This document shows, in pieces, positions 6,926 through 15,261 of a DNA stretch of 25,649 bases. The translations under genes and the position numbers were made by a program. Where the stretch lies: assembly GCA_946886375.1 (NCBI GenBank), contig CAMPIL010000005.1, forward strand, positions 1 to 25,649, read 5' to 3'. This DNA comes from an uncultured Phycisphaerales bacterium. Lineage in GTDB: Bacteria > Planctomycetota > Phycisphaerae > Phycisphaerales > SM1A02. The notes beneath the pieces are model-generated. The model was not told where the DNA came from. It saw only the letters and a list, made by a program, of their open reading frames with translations, and did not search any database. Positions within the stretch are counted from its first letter, which is position 1; each line of letters starts with the position of its first letter.

Positions 6926-8320
6926 TCATGAGGGCGGGCCGGAGTCCGCCGGGCCAGGCGGGGCGCCGCCGTCGCCTCGGCGTCTGCGCCGTCGCCGCTT
7001 GCGCCTGCGGCCAGAGCGTTGCTGATCGCCGCTCGCGTCCGCTGCGTCCGGCGCATCGCCGGTGGGCGCTGTCGGCGTTTCGCCCGGCGCGTTTGCGGCG
7101 GCAGCAGGAGGCTTTGGTCTGCGATCGCCCCGCTCCTTGCGCTGGGCTTCCTGCCGAAATGCATCCTGTTGCTGGTCCTTGGTGTGCTTGTCGCGCCCGC
7201 CGCGACGCCGGCGCTTGCCTCGCTTGCGATCATCGGTGCGTTCGGCGACTTCCTGCTCGCTCAGACCGCGGAGCGGATCGGATGCGGGTTCGTTTGGCCG
7301 GGAAAGCGATTCGGTCTGCTCCTGCTCAAGCGCACGACGCCGTTCGCCGGGCTTGGGGCAATCGTTGGGGTCCATCAGTTCCTCAACCGGCACCGCGATT
7401 TCCTTGCTGTCGTGCTCAAGGCGCACCAGCACCAGTTGCACGAGAATTTTGGAATCGACCACGACGCCGGGGCCTTCCACCGTGCCCACGCGCTTGTTGC
7501 GCGGCGGCAGATTGGATTTGAGTTCCTTGTAGGTTTGATCTTCGTAGCGCAGGCAGCACATCAGCCGCCCGCAGCGGCCGGAAATCTTCAGCGGGTCCAG
7601 CGTCGCCTTCTGCACCTTTGCTGATCGCATCGACACCGGCTTGAGCACCTTCAGAAAGTTCTTGCAGCAGCAGTGCTGGCCGCAGCGCTCGTAGTCAGCC
7701 ACCAGCCTAGCCTCATCGCGTGCGCCGACCTGGCGCATTTCGATGCGCGTCTTGAACTGGGCCGCCAGGCGATTCACGAGTTCGCGGAAGTCCACGCGCT
7801 CTTCGGACATGTAGAAGAACGTGATCAGTTCGCCGCCGAGGATCGGCTCCGCCTCGACGAGTTTCATGGGAAGGTTCAACTCGACGACCTGTGCCTTGGC
7901 GAATTTGACGCATTCCTTGCGCTGCGATTCCAACGCCGATTGACGATTGAGGTCCTCAATCGTCGCCACGCGCAGGATGCGGCCCTTCTGGTGAAACGGA
8001 TAATCCTTCCCGCCGGAGTGATCGATGTAATCCAGCATTTCCTGACGGGAGATGGACTTGCCGCAACCGGAATTGGAGCAGGTGGTGGTCAGCATTTCGA
8101 CCACCTCGGTGCCGCGCGTGGTGCGAGCGATGAGTTTGGACCCGCAGCCGGGCTTGGCCGAGCCGTCGTAGGGGAACTCGGCGACAAGTTTCAAATGGCC
8201 GTACTTGACGACGATGGTCTTGGGCGCCTCCAGCCGGGCGTACACCTCTTCATCGCTCATTGCTGTGCGCTGGTGAGGATCAGCGTCAGCCTCGAAAACG
8301 GGCAGTGGGAAGATCGACAT
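6926..8320 (-). CDS. ricT: PSP1-domain protein, RicT/YaaT family, basic C-terminal tail
   Basis: A 464-residue protein. Residues about 33-320 correspond to the PSP1/RicT family, including TRGTEVVE, the PMKLVEAEPI.GG region and FYMSEERVDFRELV. The cysteine-rich signature is C213-x3-CCCKNFLKVLKPVSM (C217-C219) with GRCGRLMCCLRYE (C250, C255, C256). In Bacillus, RicT with RicA and RicF forms an Fe-S complex that assists RNase Y in mRNA processing; the cysteines suggest Fe-S binding here too. Additional cysteines at 59, 81 and 86 lie in an N-terminal insertion. The last 120 residues are low complexity, with KRGKRRRRGGRDK and an almost unbroken Arg/Lys run at about 437-448, likely RNA-binding and disordered. 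The ATG at 8320 has no evident Shine-Dalgarno sequence. No RicA or RicF gene is in the window. Confidence 0.85.
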   Translation of the reverse strand: MSIFPLPVFEADADPHQRTAMSDEEVYARLEAPKTIVVKYGHLKLVAEFPYDGSAKPGCGSKLIARTTRGTEVVEMLTTTCSNSGCGKSISRQEMLDYIDHSGGKDYPFHQKGRILRVATIEDLNRQSALESQRKECVKFAKAQVVELNLPMKLVEAEPILGGELITFFYMSEERVDFRELVNRLAAQFKTRIEMRQVGARDEARLVADYERCGQHCCCKNFLKVLKPVSMRSAKVQKATLDPLKISGRCGRLMCCLRYEDQTYKELKSNLPPRNKRVGTVEGPGVVVDSKILVQLVLVRLEHDSKEIAVPVEELMDPNDCPKPGERRRALEQEQTESLSRPNEPASDPLRGLSEQEVAERTDDRKRGKRRRRGGRDKHTKDQQQDAFRQEAQRKERGDRRPKPPAAAANAPGETPTAPTGDAPDAADASGDQQRSGRRRKRRRRRRRGDGGAPPGPADSGPPS

Positions 8321-8553
8321 GATTCAAATGCATCGCGGGCGGATTGCGCCGGCTTCTGGGCCGGATTCCGCACTGTCTGGGTGAGCTGTCGTCAGGTTGG
8401 GTTGTTACGACCGGCGGCCGCCTGACACGACGCCGGCTCCAAACGCGATGAGGCCCACAGTGTAGCCGGACAACCTCGCTTTGGGAACCACCCAGCCTCA
8501 CGCGCCCCAGCCCCCACCATTGTGCGTTGTATTTTCTTCCTTTGTCTTGACGT

Positions 8554-10275
8554 TTACTCGCCGCCGGTTTCATTCATCGCAGGTTCTTCCACCCGTTGCA
8601 GCATTATCGTCTGCCGGCTGAACCATCGTCGGTAGGTGCCAAGACTCTCGAATTGCGCCACCAGTTCCGGTTCCTGGGCAGCCAGTCGATTCCAGGCTCG
8701 CGGCTCGGCGAGCAACAGGAACCCGTCGCCATCGGCTTGGGTGATGCGGCGCAATTCACGCACCGAGTCAATCAATTCCGCATCGATGCCCGTGTAATAG
8801 TCGATCGTCGGATCACGGAAGCCATACATGGCGATTGTGGGATGATCTTCGCCGGTGTGAAGCCGGGTCCAATCCTGCGCACGGTTGACAAGTTCGCTCG
8901 CATTCAACCGCACCCAGAGCCCACCCTCGCCCGCGAGCAACCCCTGCCACCCTGCGATCAAGGCCAACCACATCACTGCAAGCATCGCAGGCCGACGGCT
9001 GGGCGAACTCCGCCATGCCCCGTGCAGCCAGATTGAAGCGGGCATCACAAGCGTCATTGGCAGGGTAACCCACACAATGGAACGATCGAACCACAGCGCA
9101 GCCCCCAAGGGCACAATCGCGAGAACCGCCATCGCGATGGTGACTCCCCAACCGAATGCCGGGGGGCGAATCGCGGCATCCGCATCCTCGCCACGGCCGG
9201 CCAGCCACTTTTCCAGCCCCATCGCCGCCAGAATCGCGCACGGCGCACAGAGTGGAAGCAGGTATGTCGGCAGTTTGCCTGACATCAACGAAAAACCGAC
9301 GAACGGCACGAGGATGGCGACCATCAACAGGCTTGCGGAGGTCGCACTGCGAAAATGCGATCTCAGCGCTCGCCATTTCGCCGACAGCCCCGGCAGCGGG
9401 AAAAGCAATGTTGCGGGAATCAGACCCACGATGAAAAACGGAATGTAGTACCAGATCGGTTCGCGATGCGAGCCTGACCCGGATGCGCGGGCGAGCATTT
9501 CGTGCCGCCATATCTCCGCGGCATGGGGATATTGGTACATCACCGTCGCGGCCCACAATGCGATCGGCAGACACGCCGCGGGCAAACCCAATGCGATGTG
9601 CAGCCGCCGGATGTCGCCGCCGCGCCGGCCGATCGCCAGCCACAGTGCAACCACTGCCGCCGGCACAAGAACCAGTGGCCCCTTGGTGAGCAATCCCAGC
9701 GCAACAGTCGCCCACATCAACGCCGCCCATTTCGTCCTGCGGCTTTGCGCTGCGGCCCACCCGCACGCCAGCGTCGAAAGCCAGAACAGGTTCAGCACAG
9801 GGTCGGTCACTGCAAGGCGGCTGACAAACAGCGTCATGGGCATCACGGCGTACAGCCCCACCGAGATCGCCCCCAATCGATTACCGCCCATCGCACGTGC
9901 GAAGAAAAACAACACCACCATCGTCAACGACGCTGCGACCAGCGAGGGAATGCGCGCCGCGATCTCTGTTTTGCCCAACGCCTTGAAGCACAGGGCCTGG
10001 GCCCAGTAGGTCAGCGGCGGCTTGGTCAGGTGCGGCTGGCCGTGCAGCATCGGCACGATCATCTGGCCGTTTTGCGCCATCGCCAGGCTGACCGTGGCGT
10101 AGCGGCCTTCATCGGGCGGATACAGGGGGTGATTCCCCGCGCCGATCCACGGATGCACGATGCACACCAGGAGGACAATCGCCGCGATCCATCCTGGCAA
10201 TCCTCGCGCGGAATCCGCGCCCGCCGCCGGGGCAGTGCCGATCCAGGTACGCAGCGTTGGGCTGGAACTCGTCAA
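8554..10275 (-). CDS. ArnT/PMT-like membrane glycosyltransferase
   Basis: An integral membrane glycosyltransferase of the GT-C (GT83, ArnT-like / PMT_2) type. These enzymes transfer sugars from polyprenyl-phosphate donors on the periplasmic face. A first membrane helix (about residues 28-45) is followed by PLYPPDEGRYA with the family's catalytic acidic pair, Asp55 and Glu56. LTKPPLTYWAQAL, about ten hydrophobic segments and a soluble C-terminal domain (from about 480) follow. I placed the start at the TTG at 10275, giving 573 residues. No ATG occurs before the first membrane helix; TACAGT lies 8 bases upstream; and longer starts would run into the divergent SIMPL gene. A GTG near 10363 is the alternative. 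The sugar and acceptor are unknown; lipid A or another glycolipid is plausible given the LPS genes nearby. Confidence 0.82.
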   Translation of the reverse strand: MTSSSPTLRTWIGTAPAAGADSARGLPGWIAAIVLLVCIVHPWIGAGNHPLYPPDEGRYATVSLAMAQNGQMIVPMLHGQPHLTKPPLTYWAQALCFKALGKTEIAARIPSLVAASLTMVVLFFFARAMGGNRLGAISVGLYAVMPMTLFVSRLAVTDPVLNLFWLSTLACGWAAAQSRRTKWAALMWATVALGLLTKGPLVLVPAAVVALWLAIGRRGGDIRRLHIALGLPAACLPIALWAATVMYQYPHAAEIWRHEMLARASGSGSHREPIWYYIPFFIVGLIPATLLFPLPGLSAKWRALRSHFRSATSASLLMVAILVPFVGFSLMSGKLPTYLLPLCAPCAILAAMGLEKWLAGRGEDADAAIRPPAFGWGVTIAMAVLAIVPLGAALWFDRSIVWVTLPMTLVMPASIWLHGAWRSSPSRRPAMLAVMWLALIAGWQGLLAGEGGLWVRLNASELVNRAQDWTRLHTGEDHPTIAMYGFRDPTIDYYTGIDAELIDSVRELRRITQADGDGFLLLAEPRAWNRLAAQEPELVAQFESLGTYRRWFSRQTIMLQRVEEPAMNETGGE

Positions 10276-10365
10276 CGCGCGATACTGTATCGCCAGCCGA
10301 CGAACCCGCCATCCCGCCGAAAACGCATATTGAAGTTCCCCAGCCCCCTTGTGCGATGTGAGCAC

Positions 10366-11133
10366 ATGGAACACATCGTGCAAATACGGGCATTGGGTGC
10401 CGCGGCAGTCATTGCCATCGGCGCGGCAGTCAGCCTCATCACCAGCACAGTCGTCGTCTCGCGGGCGCTGAAGAACCGAGGCGAACAATCCGTGCGGGCC
10501 CAGCAGGAATTGACCGTCAAGGGCTTGGCCCGCACGCGGGTACGCTCGGACCTGGGCGTGTGGGGCATCAACATCAGCGGCGACGGAGCCGACCTTCAGC
10601 AGGCCTATGCCGTGCTTGAATTCGGCGCGGACCGCGTGCAGGCGTTTCTCGCAGAGCAGAAGTTCACCGAAGATGAACTCGCCCTGAGCGCGATCGACAC
10701 CACCACGCATTTCCTGCGCGACAAGGACGGCCGGGAGTCGCAGCAAGTCGTGGGTTTCTCATTGCGGCGGACCTTCACTGTCACATCAGGCAATGTTGAC
10801 CGCATCGCGCAGGCGGCTGGTGAAGTGACGCGATTGCTTCAGGAGAACATCCGGGTGACATCCTCCGCGCCGGAATACACCTACACCAAGGTTGCCGACC
10901 TGAAGGTCGAGATTCTGGGTGAAGCCTCGCGCGATGCCCGTCACCGGGCCGACCAGATCGCCAGCAACGCCGGCGGCCGCACCGGGCCGGTGCATCGGGC
11001 CGCCATGGGCGTCATCCAGATCACCCGCCCGAACTCCACGGACGTCAGCAGTTACGGCTTGTACGACACCTCGACGATCGAAAAGGATGTCAGCGTGGTG
11101 GTGACGATGAGTTTCGCGATTGAATCTCTTTGA
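10366..11133 (+). CDS. SIMPL (DUF541) domain membrane-anchored protein
   Basis: A 255-residue protein with an N-terminal hydrophobic anchor or signal (about residues 10-32, ending STVVVSRAL). A SIMPL domain follows from about residue 45: QELTVKGLARTRVRSDLGVW, FLAEQKFTEDEL, VVGFSLRRTFTV and an EILGEASRDARHRADQIAS stretch near the C-terminus. This order is typical of DUF541/SIMPL proteins, which are usually periplasmic or membrane-anchored. Their molecular role is poorly defined. The ATG at 10366 places the anchor correctly. It is divergent from the glycosyltransferase, with about 90 bases between starts. Confidence 0.85.
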   Translation: MEHIVQIRALGAAAVIAIGAAVSLITSTVVVSRALKNRGEQSVRAQQELTVKGLARTRVRSDLGVWGINISGDGADLQQAYAVLEFGADRVQAFLAEQKFTEDELALSAIDTTTHFLRDKDGRESQQVVGFSLRRTFTVTSGNVDRIAQAAGEVTRLLQENIRVTSSAPEYTYTKVADLKVEILGEASRDARHRADQIASNAGGRTGPVHRAAMGVIQITRPNSTDVSSYGLYDTSTIEKDVSVVVTMSFAIESL

Positions 11134-11160
11134 CGCGGCCGTGCGGTATCCTCTGGCGTC

Positions 11161-11628
11161 ATGAATGCGATTCTTTTAGCGATTCTCGCCGGCGCGTGCT
11201 GGGGCGTTGGCGAGTTGTTCACCAAGAGCGTGCTGCACACGGGCAAGGTGGGCCCGCTGACCGCCATTGCGGTGCGCTCCACCATCGCCTTGCCCGTGCT
11301 TTGGCTGGCGTACACGCTGGCGGCGCACGTGGTGAAGTCCGAGCCGCGCGGCTGGATCAAGACCGAACCCGCGATCCTGCTCAAACTCGTATTAGGATCA
11401 GGCCTGATCGCAGGCGCGGCGGGCATGATCTGCTTCTACGCTGCGCTGAACCTTGGCGAAGTCTCGCGCGTGAAACCGGTGGCGTTCAGCGTCGCCCCTG
11501 CCGTGGCCGTCGTGCTGGGCTGGCTGGTGCTGGGCGAGCAGATGACCGTGCAGAAGGCGATCGCGGTTTTGCTCATCCTCGCCGGCGTGGTGCTGCTGAC
11601 AAGCAACGGCAGCAGCACGCATTCCTGA
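11161..11628 (+). CDS. EamA-like small membrane protein (half-size DMT family)
   Basis: A 155-residue protein with a single EamA-type unit. It has about five hydrophobic segments (residues 3-19, 33-55, 72-93, 105-122 and 128-145). Signature stretches are LAGACWGVGELFTKSVL near the N-terminus and FYAALNLGEVSRVKPVAFSVAPAVAVVLGWLVLGEQM near the C-terminus, as in drug/metabolite transporter superfamily members. Full-length EamA transporters have two such units in about 300 residues, so this one may act as a dimer. The substrate is unknown. TATCCT 8 bases upstream of the ATG may be its -10. It begins 27 bases after the SIMPL gene. Confidence 0.82.
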   Translation: MNAILLAILAGACWGVGELFTKSVLHTGKVGPLTAIAVRSTIALPVLWLAYTLAAHVVKSEPRGWIKTEPAILLKLVLGSGLIAGAAGMICFYAALNLGEVSRVKPVAFSVAPAVAVVLGWLVLGEQMTVQKAIAVLLILAGVVLLTSNGSSTHS

Positions 11629-11666
11629 CAATCAGACCATCGCGTCCAACGGCCCGGCGGATGCGC

Positions 11667-11688
11667 GGCCGGCCAAGCACAGCCGGCC
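11667..11688 (+). terminator. Hairpin downstream of EamA-like gene
   Basis: GGCCGGC at 11667-11673 and GCCGGCC at 11682-11688 form a 7-bp all-GC stem with an 8-base loop, between the EamA-like and decarboxylase genes. It lacks a T-tract, so a role in termination is only possible. Confidence 0.25.
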
Positions 11689-11716
11689 CGCCGCTTCATC
11701 ATCACTCCCGCGCCTG

Positions 11717-11722
11717 TACCAT
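11717..11722 (+). promoter_or_regulatory. -10-like hexamer of decarboxylase gene
   Basis: TACCAT ends 7 bases before the ATG at 11730, the spacing expected for a leaderless transcript. TTCATC at 11695-11700 is a poor -35 with a 16-base spacer. Confidence 0.35.
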
Positions 11723-11729
11723 CCACGCC

Positions 11730-13166
11730 ATGGAAGATTCCTTCCACATGTCGCCCGAGGAGTTCCGCCGGCACGGTCACGCCGTGATCGACTGGATCGC
11801 CCGGTACATGCAGGAGGTTGAGAACTTTCCGGTGCTGTCCAGCCTCAAGCCCGGCGAGGTTCGCGCCCAACTTCCGCCGCACGCGCCACGCACCGGCGAA
11901 CCGTTCAACGTCATGCTGCGCGATGTGGAACAAATCATCATGCCGGGCATCACGCACTGGCAGTCGCCGAATTTCTTCGCATATTTCCCATGCAACAATT
12001 CCGGGCCATCGATCCTCGGCGAACTGCTGTCGGCTGGCCTGGGCGTGCAAGGCATGCTGTGGGCCACGAGCCCTGCGTGCACTGAACTGGAAACGCATGT
12101 GCTGGACTGGCTGGTTGACATCCTCGCGCTGCCGGGCAAGTTCAAGTCCTCATCAACCGGAGGTGGGGTCATTCAGGACACCGCGTCCAGCGCATCGCTG
12201 TGCGCACTTCTTGCCGCCCGCGAGCGTGCAACGGGTTTCGGCAGCAACCGCAAGGGAATTGATCGCACGCTTATCGCGTACACATCATCACAGGCGCATT
12301 CGTCCATCGAAAAAGCCATGATGATCGCAGGATTGGGAAGCGAGAACCTGCGCCTGATCGATGCGTCATCATGCAACGATTTCGCGATGGATGTTGATGG
12401 CTTGGAGCGCTCCATCCTTGCGGATGTCAAGGCGGGCCGGACGCCGTTTTTCATCAGCGCGACGGTCGGCACCACTTCGTCCAACGCCATCGATCCGGTC
12501 CGCAGAATTGCGCAAGTCGCGCATCTGCACGTGCCGGACATCTGGCTGCACGTGGATGGCGCAATGAGCGGAACCGCCGCGCTGTGCCCGGAGTTTCGTT
12601 TCATTCACGATGGCCTGGAGTTTGCGGACAGTTACTGCTTCAATCCGCACAAATGGATGTTCACGAACTTTGATTGTGATTGCTTCTACGTCGCCGATCG
12701 CGCCGCGTTGATCAAGACGCTCAGCGTCTTGCCGGAGTATCTCAAGAACGCCGCGACCGCGTCCGGCGCGGTGTTTGACTATCGCGACTGGCAGATTCCG
12801 CTGGGCCGGCGGTTTCGCGCGTTGAAATTGTGGTTCGTGATTCGGCATTACGGCGTCCAAGGCCTGCAACATCACGTTCGACAGCACGTACAACTGGCGC
12901 AGGAATTTGCCTCATGGGTGGAAGCGGATGATCGCTTTGAACTGGCAATGAAGCCGCCGCTGAATCTGGTGTGCTTTCGCGTCAAGAGCGGCGACGATGC
13001 CAACCAGCGGTTGCTGGATGCCTTGAATCAGTCCGGCAAGGTTTATCTCACGCACACGAAGCTGGACGGCAAACTCACCCTGCGAATGTCCATCGGCCAA
13101 TCGCACACACAACGGAGACATGTGGAACATGCCTGGCGGCTCATCACGCAAACAGCGTTCAACTAA
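11730..13166 (+). CDS. Aromatic-L-amino-acid decarboxylase (PLP group II)
   Basis: A 478-residue PLP enzyme that closely follows animal DOPA decarboxylase along its length. Examples are DVEQIIMPGITHWQSPNFFAYFP, seen here at residues 65-87, the ATSPACTELET stretch, and a late NFDC...YRDWQIPLGRRFRALKLWFV region. Key residues are present: His190 in AHSS (ring stacking), Asp276 in HVDGAMSG (pyridine nitrogen), Lys308 in NPHKW (Schiff base) and Tyr337 in LPEYLKN. The Tyr in this loop favours decarboxylation over the aldehyde-synthase variant, in which it is Phe. The usual HVDAA is HVDGA here. Likely products are amines such as tryptamine, tyramine, dopamine or phenylethylamine; the substrate cannot be read from sequence. 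The ATG at 11730 gives full family length. The 3' end overlaps the next gene. Confidence 0.9.
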   Translation: MEDSFHMSPEEFRRHGHAVIDWIARYMQEVENFPVLSSLKPGEVRAQLPPHAPRTGEPFNVMLRDVEQIIMPGITHWQSPNFFAYFPCNNSGPSILGELLSAGLGVQGMLWATSPACTELETHVLDWLVDILALPGKFKSSSTGGGVIQDTASSASLCALLAARERATGFGSNRKGIDRTLIAYTSSQAHSSIEKAMMIAGLGSENLRLIDASSCNDFAMDVDGLERSILADVKAGRTPFFISATVGTTSSNAIDPVRRIAQVAHLHVPDIWLHVDGAMSGTAALCPEFRFIHDGLEFADSYCFNPHKWMFTNFDCDCFYVADRAALIKTLSVLPEYLKNAATASGAVFDYRDWQIPLGRRFRALKLWFVIRHYGVQGLQHHVRQHVQLAQEFASWVEADDRFELAMKPPLNLVCFRVKSGDDANQRLLDALNQSGKVYLTHTKLDGKLTLRMSIGQSHTQRRHVEHAWRLITQTAFN

Positions 13167-14397
13167 GTCCAACAGCACGCCACACGAAATTCACCTTTCG
13201 GAATTCGCGCAGCGCAGGGCGCAGATGCGCCGCGCGATGAAGCATGCCGCCGGCCTGGTCTTCGCGGGCGAATACGATACGCATAGCGATTCGCCGTACC
13301 GCCCGCACCGGCACTTTGAGTACCTGGCCGGCATCGTCGATGAACCCGGCGCGGTCCTGATGCTTGATCCAGAGAACCCGGTCGAAGCGCGGCGGGACAT
13401 GCTGTTTCTCCGTCCGCTGAATCCCGAACTTGAAAAGTGGGATGGCTATCGTCTTGAAGTGAGCAGCGCATTGCGCGAGAAGACCGGGGTCAAGTCCATT
13501 TTCCGACTCGACAAACTGCCGATGTTCCTCAATGACGCGGCGCGGCGGAACAAATCGGTGGCGTGCCTGCACCCCTTGGCGCAATACCCGCAACCCGTCT
13601 CGCCTGATCTTGAGGTGTTTCAGAAACTCGCCGCGCGCATACCGGGCCTGACGATCATCGATCACAGCGATCTGATTCCGTCCTTGCGCAGCGTGAAATC
13701 GGCCGGCGAAATCGCGATGATTCAGCGCGCCATCGAGATCACCGCGGCGGGCTTTGACGCCATGATGCGCGGCGTGAAGCCCGGCATGAACGAATTCGAC
13801 GTGCAGGAGATCATCGAACACGAATATCGCACGCGCGGCGCGCGGCGATTGTCGTTCAACACCATCGCCGGCGGAGGCGTCAACAGCACCGTGCTGCACT
13901 ACCGCGCCAACGATCAGCCGATTGCCGACGGCGACCTGATGTGCGTGGACAGCGGCTGCAAATGGGCGGGTTACTCCGCCGACATTACCCGCACCGTGCC
14001 GGTGAACGGCCGGTTCACCAAGCGCCAGCGCGAGGTGTACGACGTGGTGCTTGCGGCCCAACTTGCCGCGATCAAGGCGGTGAAGCCCGGCGCACGAATT
14101 TCGCAGATCGACTCCGCCGCACGCTCCGTCATCACCAAGGCGGGCTTCGGCGATTACTTTATCCATGGCATCGGGCACCACCTGGGGCTGGACACGCACG
14201 ACAGCGCACCGGCAGGCGATCAGCCGCTGAAGGCCGGTGCGGTCGTGACCATTGAACCCGGCGTGTACATTCCCTCCGAAAAGATCGGCATCCGCATCGA
14301 AGACGATGTGCTGGTGACGGCTTCGGGATTGAAAGTGCTCAGCGAGCAGATTCCCAAGAGCGCTGAACAAATCGAGAAGATCATGCGGCCAAAATAA
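13129..14397 (+). CDS. pepP: Xaa-Pro aminopeptidase (M24B)
   Basis: A 422-residue cytosolic metallopeptidase that releases N-terminal residues preceding proline. An N-terminal creatinase-like domain with HLSEFAQRRAQM, YRPHRHFEYLAGI and DPENP is followed by the pita-bread catalytic domain. All five metal ligands are visible: Asp274 (VDSG), Asp285 (SADITRT), His350 (HGIGHHLGLDTHD), Glu376 (TIEPGVY) and Glu391 (RIEDD), as expected for a dinuclear Mn enzyme. The ATG at 13129 is preferred because GGAG lies 11 bases upstream; an in-frame ATG at 13120 is only 2 bases from that site. The gene overlaps the decarboxylase by 38 bases, indicating co-transcription and perhaps translational coupling. Confidence 0.9.
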   Translation: MPGGSSRKQRSTKSNSTPHEIHLSEFAQRRAQMRRAMKHAAGLVFAGEYDTHSDSPYRPHRHFEYLAGIVDEPGAVLMLDPENPVEARRDMLFLRPLNPELEKWDGYRLEVSSALREKTGVKSIFRLDKLPMFLNDAARRNKSVACLHPLAQYPQPVSPDLEVFQKLAARIPGLTIIDHSDLIPSLRSVKSAGEIAMIQRAIEITAAGFDAMMRGVKPGMNEFDVQEIIEHEYRTRGARRLSFNTIAGGGVNSTVLHYRANDQPIADGDLMCVDSGCKWAGYSADITRTVPVNGRFTKRQREVYDVVLAAQLAAIKAVKPGARISQIDSAARSVITKAGFGDYFIHGIGHHLGLDTHDSAPAGDQPLKAGAVVTIEPGVYIPSEKIGIRIEDDVLVTASGLKVLSEQIPKSAEQIEKIMRPK

Positions 14398-14478
14398 GGC
14401 GGTTGCGCGCCGCACGATGACGTCCATGCATGGCAATCCATGAGCATCGCGCTTGGCTCGTGAATCGACATGCATCGA

Positions 14479-15255
14479 TCATTGTTCCCGCGCCAATCCC
14501 ACGAAGTAACTGCCCTCGTCGATGGGCGTAAACACGACGCAATCGCCGCGCTTCACGCCGTGCTTGCGGAACCACGTTCCCCACACGCGGGTGCGCAGCA
14601 TGTTGCGCGGGCCGACAATGTCGGTCTGCACCGTTGGACCGTCGTGCAGCATGAGCGTGAGGGGCTGCGCCGCCTCGGACCTGGTCTTGCCGCCGAATGC
14701 CGATTTCGGGAATCGGTCCGCCACGCTGGTGACATACAGCGAATTGTTCTTGACGTTGCCTTCGGTGACTGCGATGACGAATGATCCGCGCGGCACGTCG
14801 CCGGTGGGAGCCACCAGCATCTGCGGCGATTGCGAGGTGTTCGTCTCGACGCGCCGCCACGCCGAGTCTTCCTCCAGCGACAGCCACGCCACCCCCTGAA
14901 GCGGCCGAATCTGCGGTCCGTTGTCGATCGCCATGACATCGCGCAGCCAGATCAGCGTGCAGTAGCGGCTGCCGCGCTTCCAGTTCCAGTATGAAGTCTC
15001 GCCGCAAATCTGATCGTTGTAGTCGCGGCGAATCTCATTGATGCGCTTGGGCGTGAGATTGGATTCAAACAGCACGTGGTCGGCGATCGCCGTCGCCATG
15101 AACGGTCCCGAAGACTGCTTGAAGTAGATTCGCTCGCCCGGCTCGATGTTCTCAAACGGGTCACGCGCGTCCTTCGTCAGGCGGCTTTCAACGGTCTTCT
15201 TCCCCTGAAGGATGAGATCGAGATACGGCTTGAGAAGGATGGCGACGTGAATCAT
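14479..15255 (-). CDS. ASCH domain fused to B3/EcoRII-N-like domain
   Basis: A 258-residue protein with two recognisable parts. Residues 1-60 begin an ASCH domain (PUA-like): LLKPYLDLILQG followed by GKKTVESR at 18-25, the family's GxKxxExR signature, then PGERIYFKQSSGPF. ASCH proteins bind RNA or act on modified nucleosides; E. coli YqfB is an amidohydrolase of N4-acetylcytidine. Residues about 157-254 resemble the B3-like DNA-binding fold of plant B3 and EcoRII-N/BfiI-type restriction domains: FPKSAFGGKTRSEAAQPLTL, VQTDIV, RVWGTWFRKHGVKRGDCVVF. The middle (60-155) is unassigned but contains RRDYNDQICGETSYWNWKRG. It starts 6 bases after hldE on the same strand, so it is probably translated from the LPS operon mRNA, an unexpected context. 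The function is inferred as recognition of nucleic acid or modified bases. Confidence 0.7.
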   Translation of the reverse strand: MIHVAILLKPYLDLILQGKKTVESRLTKDARDPFENIEPGERIYFKQSSGPFMATAIADHVLFESNLTPKRINEIRRDYNDQICGETSYWNWKRGSRYCTLIWLRDVMAIDNGPQIRPLQGVAWLSLEEDSAWRRVETNTSQSPQMLVAPTGDVPRGSFVIAVTEGNVKNNSLYVTSVADRFPKSAFGGKTRSEAAQPLTLMLHDGPTVQTDIVGPRNMLRTRVWGTWFRKHGVKRGDCVVFTPIDEGSYFVGLAREQ

Positions 15256-15261
15256 GCCCGC

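Noticed and set aside
8321..8553. Minus-strand 28-codon reading frame with a short hydrophobic peptide between the glycosyltransferase and PSP1/RicT-type genes
   Set aside because: Very short, no ribosome-binding site and only a GTG start; a chance frame is as likely.
9502..10365. Long open plus-strand frame upstream of and continuous with the SIMPL gene
   Set aside because: Its translation is His/Arg/Gln-rich and it lies antisense to the glycosyltransferase, whose membrane helices and DEGRY motif are clear. The SIMPL anchor fits the ATG at 10366.
10276..10746. Upstream extension of the glycosyltransferase frame on the minus strand
   Set aside because: It overlaps the SIMPL gene and encodes no hydrophobic or family sequence; the first family motif lies well downstream of the TTG at 10275.
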